Of a stretch of DNA of 64,000 nucleotides, positions 63,079 through 64,000 are shown in pieces. A model generated the notes under the pieces. The model was not told where the DNA came from. It saw only the letters and a program-made list of their open reading frames with translations, and ran no database searches. Source of the stretch: Gammaproteobacteria bacterium (GTDB lineage Bacteria > Pseudomonadota > Gammaproteobacteria > Ga0077536); the NCBI GenBank assembly GCA_024234975.1, contig JACKNH010000012.1, positions 1-64,000 on the forward strand, read 5' to 3'. A program made the position numbers and the translations under genes. The stretch's first letter is position 1; every line of letters starts with the position of its first letter.

Positions 63079-63504
63079 CTATTGGGGGGCGTTGGTACTC
63101 AGTCCCAGCCAGACTTCAGCGATTTTGCCGTTACTGACCCTGAACAGCATCAGCGCCTTGGTGGTCACAGGCTGCCCGTTCATTGTTACCGACGCGTTGT
63201 AGTCGATTGCAAACAGATTGCCATCGCCTGTCAGGTATTCCATCGACATCTTCGGGTTCGTAATCGTCTTGCGCGATTCAATGATGAACTGCTTGTGGTC
63301 GGCAAAGCTGTTGATCGGATAACCGTGGTAGACCACGTAGGCATCTTCCACGGCTTCCAGCGCCTCGAACCGGCCTTCCAGCCACGCCTGCTCTTCGGCT
63401 TTGACGAAGCGCTCTGCCAGATCACGCAGATCCGTCTGCGCAAAGGCGCTGGATATCGTAAGCAGGTACAGCGCTGCGATAGACCAGCGTGTCATTCGTT
63501 TCAT
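63079..63504 (-). CDS. exported NTF2/SnoaL-like protein
   Basis: 141 residues; signal peptide MKRMTRWSIAALYLLTISSAFAQ. The mature part has the SnoaL-like cone fold: LAERFVKAEEQAWLEGRFEALEAV, then VVYHGYPINSFADHKQFI, and GQPVTTKALMLFRVSNGKIAEVW. No specific catalytic set. Its ATG overlaps the stop of the upstream VPLPA-CTERM gene (ATGA), so the two are expressed together. Confidence 0.78.
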   Translation of the reverse strand: MKRMTRWSIAALYLLTISSAFAQTDLRDLAERFVKAEEQAWLEGRFEALEAVEDAYVVYHGYPINSFADHKQFIIESRKTITNPKMSMEYLTGDGNLFAIDYNASVTMNGQPVTTKALMLFRVSNGKIAEVWLGLSTNAPQ

Positions 63505-64000
63505 ATTTCAATCGCGATGTCTGCCGACGAAGTAGCGGGCATATCGTTGGCCCGCCTGCCGCGGCGGCGCGCAAGCACCGCCAATGCCGGCGCCATCAAT
63601 AACAGCGATGCAGGTAACGGCACCGGCGTCGTGGCGATAGTGACGTTGCCCAGCAACGGGTCGGCAGATTGGAAGCTGTAGCCCTCCGGCAGCAATATCC
63701 GCAGCGAACCGGTATTGGAAAAATCCACTGCGCCTGAGGAGGCCAGGACCGAGATGCCGTCCTCGATGTCGCTGTCATTCGGGTCGGGTTCCGGGGCGGC
63801 CAGGCCAATCAGATTGGCGACGACGGTGAACACGTCGTCGGTTGCCAATGGAACGACCATGCGGATGATGGCATGCAGATTGCTGGCATCACTGCCGAGA
63901 ATTTCGAAACTGGTACCGGCAAACGGTGAACTGATGACGCCAGATGTCAGCGCATCCGATTCCTCGCTTTCGGTCAGAATCTCGACGGCGCCGCCGCTCA
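63501..64000 (-). CDS. VPLPA-CTERM sorting-signal protein (5' end outside window)
   Basis: The frame is open from the window edge; an internal ATG at 63860 is not the start. The visible 165 residues are acidic and beta-rich (EILTESEESDALTSG, DPNDSDIEDGISVLAS), and the tail TPVPLPASLLLMAPALAVLAR then RRGRR is a VPLPA-CTERM signal. Unusually, about 15 residues follow the basic cluster (ANDMPATSSADIAIEI). Coupled by overlap to the NTF2-like gene. Confidence 0.75.
   Translation of the reverse strand, partial: SGGAVEILTESEESDALTSGVISSPFAGTSFEILGSDASNLHAIIRMVVPLATDDVFTVVANLIGLAAPEPDPNDSDIEDGISVLASSGAVDFSNTGSLRILLPEGYSFQSADPLLGNVTIATTPVPLPASLLLMAPALAVLARRRGRRANDMPATSSADIAIEI

Overview
The window is a high-GC proteobacterial chromosome segment. 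It holds about 50 real genes, no rRNA or tRNA, and no phage or transposase gene. The mix of exosortase-type tail signals (PEP-CTERM and VPLPA-CTERM), quinoproteins with c-type cytochromes, a bacteriophytochrome, and a DmpR/XylR-type regulator with sigma-54 promoters suggests an aromatic- or alcohol-degrading environmental gammaproteobacterium, perhaps near Steroidobacter or Nevskia. That placement is an inference from gene content, not a phylogenetic result.

Layout. 1-3.0 kb: the tail of a CEMIP/fibrocystin-like beta-helix protein, a secreted protein, and a lower-GC gene bracketed by GGGTCAG repeats. 3.1-15.5 kb: a surface-protein block with a 3295-residue repeat protein and three smaller sorting-signal proteins. 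15.8-20.5 kb: an NHL-repeat lipoprotein, a HupE/UreJ-type membrane protein, a carboxylesterase and an M20 amidohydrolase. 20.8-27.8 kb: a minus-strand operon of six exported proteins (HpcH/HpaI-type aldolase, dihaem cytochrome c, two PQQ dehydrogenases, cyclase-family hydrolase, carboxymuconolactone-decarboxylase-like protein). 28.1-33.1 kb: the divergent set (SMP-30 lactonase, cytochrome c, glucose-dehydrogenase-like quinoprotein, then a secreted protein plus DUF6152 pair). 33.1-40.7 kb: sorting-signal proteins, a small membrane gene pair behind a sigma-54-like promoter, a cyclic-nucleotide-binding protein and a Baeyer-Villiger monooxygenase.

40.9-48.0 kb is an aromatic catabolism locus. It has a two-subunit hydroquinone 1,2-dioxygenase, a second secreted protein plus DUF6152 pair, a phenol-sensor-type sigma-54 activator interrupted by a frameshift, and, behind a consensus sigma-54 promoter, a two-component flavin monooxygenase. 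48.3-55.1 kb is a signalling block: haem oxygenase, bacteriophytochrome kinase, single-domain response regulator, histidine-phosphotransfer-like protein, then a membrane kinase facing a RegA/ActR-type regulator. 55.3-64.0 kb has a PEP-CTERM protein, two aldehyde dehydrogenases, an aromatic-acid MFS transporter, a haem protein, a Rieske oxygenase, an NTF2-like protein and a partial VPLPA-CTERM protein.

Working model (inference): aromatic or alcohol substrates are oxidised in the periplasm by quinoproteins that pass electrons to the small cytochromes. Phenolic compounds that enter the cell are hydroxylated by the flavin monooxygenase, cleaved by the hydroquinone dioxygenase, and oxidised further by aldehyde dehydrogenases. 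The non-coding features that stand out are two long hairpins with a conserved loop and compensatory arm changes, both between convergent genes, and GGGTCAG inverted repeats that bracket whole gene cassettes.
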